Shown here in pieces: positions 5,878-5,926 of a DNA stretch of 5,926 nt (positions within the stretch are counted from its first letter, which is position 1; every line of letters begins with the position of its first letter). The stretch lies in NCBI GenBank assembly GCA_003524335.1, contig DQHV01000105.1, forward strand, positions 8,498 through 14,423, in the 5' to 3' direction. Both the position numbers and the translations under genes were made by a program. Below the pieces are notes generated by a model that was not told the DNA's origin, made no database searches, and saw nothing but the letters and a program-made list of their open reading frames with translations. This DNA is from Candidatus Aminicenantota bacterium (GTDB taxonomy: Bacteria; Acidobacteriota; Aminicenantia; Aminicenantales; UBA8522).

Positions 5878-5907
5878 GGGGACGGTCCTATTTTAGGGAC
5901 CGTCCCC
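5878..5907. terminator. GC-rich inverted repeat: minus-strand or bidirectional terminator, or REP-type palindrome
   Basis: GGGGACGGTCC (5878-5888) pairs perfectly with GGACCGTCCCC (5897-5907). The stem can extend to 13 bp with one bulged G and a TTT loop (CCTA-TTT-TAGG). It begins seven bases after the operon's stop codon. On the + strand no T-run follows. On the - strand the stem is followed by ATTTTTT (from 5877-5871), the form of an intrinsic terminator, which predicts a convergent gene to the right. On the + strand it could still end or stabilise the operon mRNA. The GGGGAC...GTCCCC form also resembles dispersed REP-like palindromes. Confidence 0.65.
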
Positions 5908-5926
5908 GCCGAATCCCCAAGGCGGC

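Overview
The window carries four co-oriented genes on the + strand: an Rrf2-family iron-sulfur-type regulator, followed after a promoter-bearing gap by a tight three-gene operon for electron transfer across the outer membrane. The operon encodes a DmsE/MtrA-family decaheme cytochrome (10 CXXCH motifs), an MtrB/PioB-like cysteine-free outer-membrane beta-barrel, and a large decaheme cytochrome made of two tandem pentaheme repeats, each ending in a calcium-binding-like EF-hand region.

Organism: an outer-membrane porin, Sec-type signal peptides and high-GC coding sequence dominated by C/G third positions point to a diderm bacterium living anaerobically or with metals. The gene order (mtrA-mtrB-new decaheme), the cysteine-free barrel and the short palindrome at the right end are not those of the classical Shewanella mtrCAB cluster. 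I suspect an uncultured or little-studied lineage such as Acidobacteriota/Aminicenantota or a deltaproteobacterial relative, but the sequence alone does not settle this.

Layout: 1-63 is the upstream region and ribosome binding site of the regulator; 64-513 is the Rrf2-type regulator; 514-757 is intergenic, with a GC-rich left half and a very AT-rich right half holding a strong sigma70-like promoter (TTGACA-N17-TATAAA), a candidate Rrf2-type palindrome covering a second perfect TATAAT, and a small hairpin; 758-1651 is the MtrA-like decaheme, starting at TTG; 1661-3532 is the MtrB-like barrel; 3552-5870 is the duplicated decaheme; 5871-5926 holds a strong inverted repeat that looks like a terminator for a convergent gene or a REP-type palindrome.

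Working model: electrons from the periplasm or inner membrane enter the MtrA-like heme wire held inside the MtrB-like barrel. They then pass to the 5+5-heme protein, which would be the cell-surface partner in the position taken by MtrC/OmcA in Shewanella. The adjacent Fe-S-type regulator, with a matching palindrome in the operon promoter, suggests expression linked to redox, iron or Fe-S status. Family assignments of genes 1-3 rest on visible motifs. The role of gene 4 as the outer partner and the regulatory link are inference.
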